From the NCBI GenBank assembly GCA_009775125.1, contig VSPD01000085.1, positions 1 through 6,530 on the forward strand: a stretch of DNA of 6,530 nucleotides. Reading direction: 5' to 3'. The notes beneath the pieces were generated by a model, which did not search any database, was not told where the DNA came from, and saw nothing but the letters and a program-made list of their open reading frames with translations. This stretch comes from Muribaculaceae bacterium (lineage in GTDB: Bacteria > Bacteroidota > Bacteroidia > Bacteroidales > Muribaculaceae). The translations under genes were made by a program, and so were the position numbers. Every line of letters starts with the position of its first letter. The stretch's first letter is position 1. Shown in pieces: positions 6,374 to 6,530 of this stretch.

Positions 6374-6432
6374 GATTTTCTCAAGCCTGAGGGTTCTTCG
6401 ATTTTCTCAAGCCGGAGGCTTGAGTTCCTGCA
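6374..6432 (-). repeat. REP-like hairpin plus degenerate tandem copy
   Basis: CTCAAGCC (6406-6413) and GGCTTGAG (6417-6424) form a perfect 8-bp stem with a three-base loop. On the minus strand the leader is GCAGGAA (6426-6432), as in the unit at 6241-6265. GATTTTCTCAAGCC occurs twice, at 6374-6387 and 6400-6413, with a 26-base period. The left copy has lost most of the hairpin but keeps a GAAC-like leader on the minus strand, so it looks like a decayed or partly recombined duplicate. Confidence 0.65.
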
Positions 6433-6456
6433 TGGTTGGTTCCTGCCGAAGTGGGT

Positions 6457-6500
6457 AAAAAAGGGAACGCCGGCCGAATCAATCGATTCGGCCGGCGTTC
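6457..6500 (-). terminator. Intrinsic terminator of the rRNA operon
   Basis: On the minus strand a perfect 16-bp GC-rich stem (6485-6500 pairing with 6465-6480) with a four-base loop is followed by CC and six T (6462-6457). It starts immediately after the 5S 3' end, as expected for the end of an rRNA operon. There is no T-tract on the plus strand, so it acts mainly on minus-strand transcription. Confidence 0.93.
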
Positions 6501-6503
6501 GAA

Positions 6504-6530
6504 GGGTGGCGGTGACCTACTCTCCCACTT
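6504..6530 (-). rRNA. rrf: 5S ribosomal RNA, 3' end only
   Basis: On the minus strand the edge reads AAGTGGGAGAGTAGGTCACC followed by GCCACCC. This is the conserved 3' arm of bacterial 5S rRNA (GTGGGAGAGTAGG followed by the helix I strand). The rest of the gene lies beyond the right edge. The exact mature 3' end is uncertain by a few bases. The terminator directly downstream supports this being the end of an rRNA operon. Confidence 0.92.

Noticed and set aside
6236..6432. CRISPR array
   Set aside because: The repeats are short, alternate in orientation and have no regular spacers. No cas gene is visible. The hairpin and leader plan fits REP-like elements better.

Overview
The window reads as chromosomal DNA from a member of the Bacteroidota, most likely order Bacteroidales and perhaps a gut Muribaculaceae-like lineage. 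The evidence is a secreted protein with a type IX secretion sorting tail, a large Bacteroidota-style Ig-like lipoprotein, a Bacteroidota-type -7 promoter box (TATATTTG), and little Shine-Dalgarno use apart from one gene. The family-level placement is an inference.

Everything supported lies on the minus strand, so the biological order runs from right to left. At the right edge (6504-6530) is the 3' end of a 5S rRNA. A near-textbook intrinsic terminator (6457-6500) follows it and closes an rRNA operon that enters from outside the window. Next comes about 380 bases without a gene (6078-6456). This stretch carries a cluster of REP-like hairpins, several preceded by GTAG or GCAG, then an AT-rich stretch, then a promoter at 6113-6120.

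Five genes follow in one tight directional series, with gaps of 5, 28, 23 and 15 bp. They are a tail-anchored protein-kinase-fold protein that lacks the catalytic residues (5313-6077); a 375-residue GNAT-fold acyltransferase resembling YghO and bacterial ceramide synthase (4180-5307); a secreted endonuclease I with Ig-like, FN3 and type IX sorting domains (2502-4151); a 673-residue Ig-like lipoprotein (457-2478); and a Vsr mismatch endonuclease (1-441) that runs off the left edge just past its complete core domain. No internal promoter or terminator is evident, so a single transcript is plausible.

The genes do not form an obvious pathway. The first two are separated by only 5 bp and could link a membrane-anchored pseudokinase to lipid or amine acylation. 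The next two encode envelope or secreted proteins. The last acts in DNA repair. GC content looks clearly higher in the last two genes than in the first, which suggests a mixed history or different selection within the series. The most interesting points are the pseudokinase next to the acyltransferase and the REP-like cluster.
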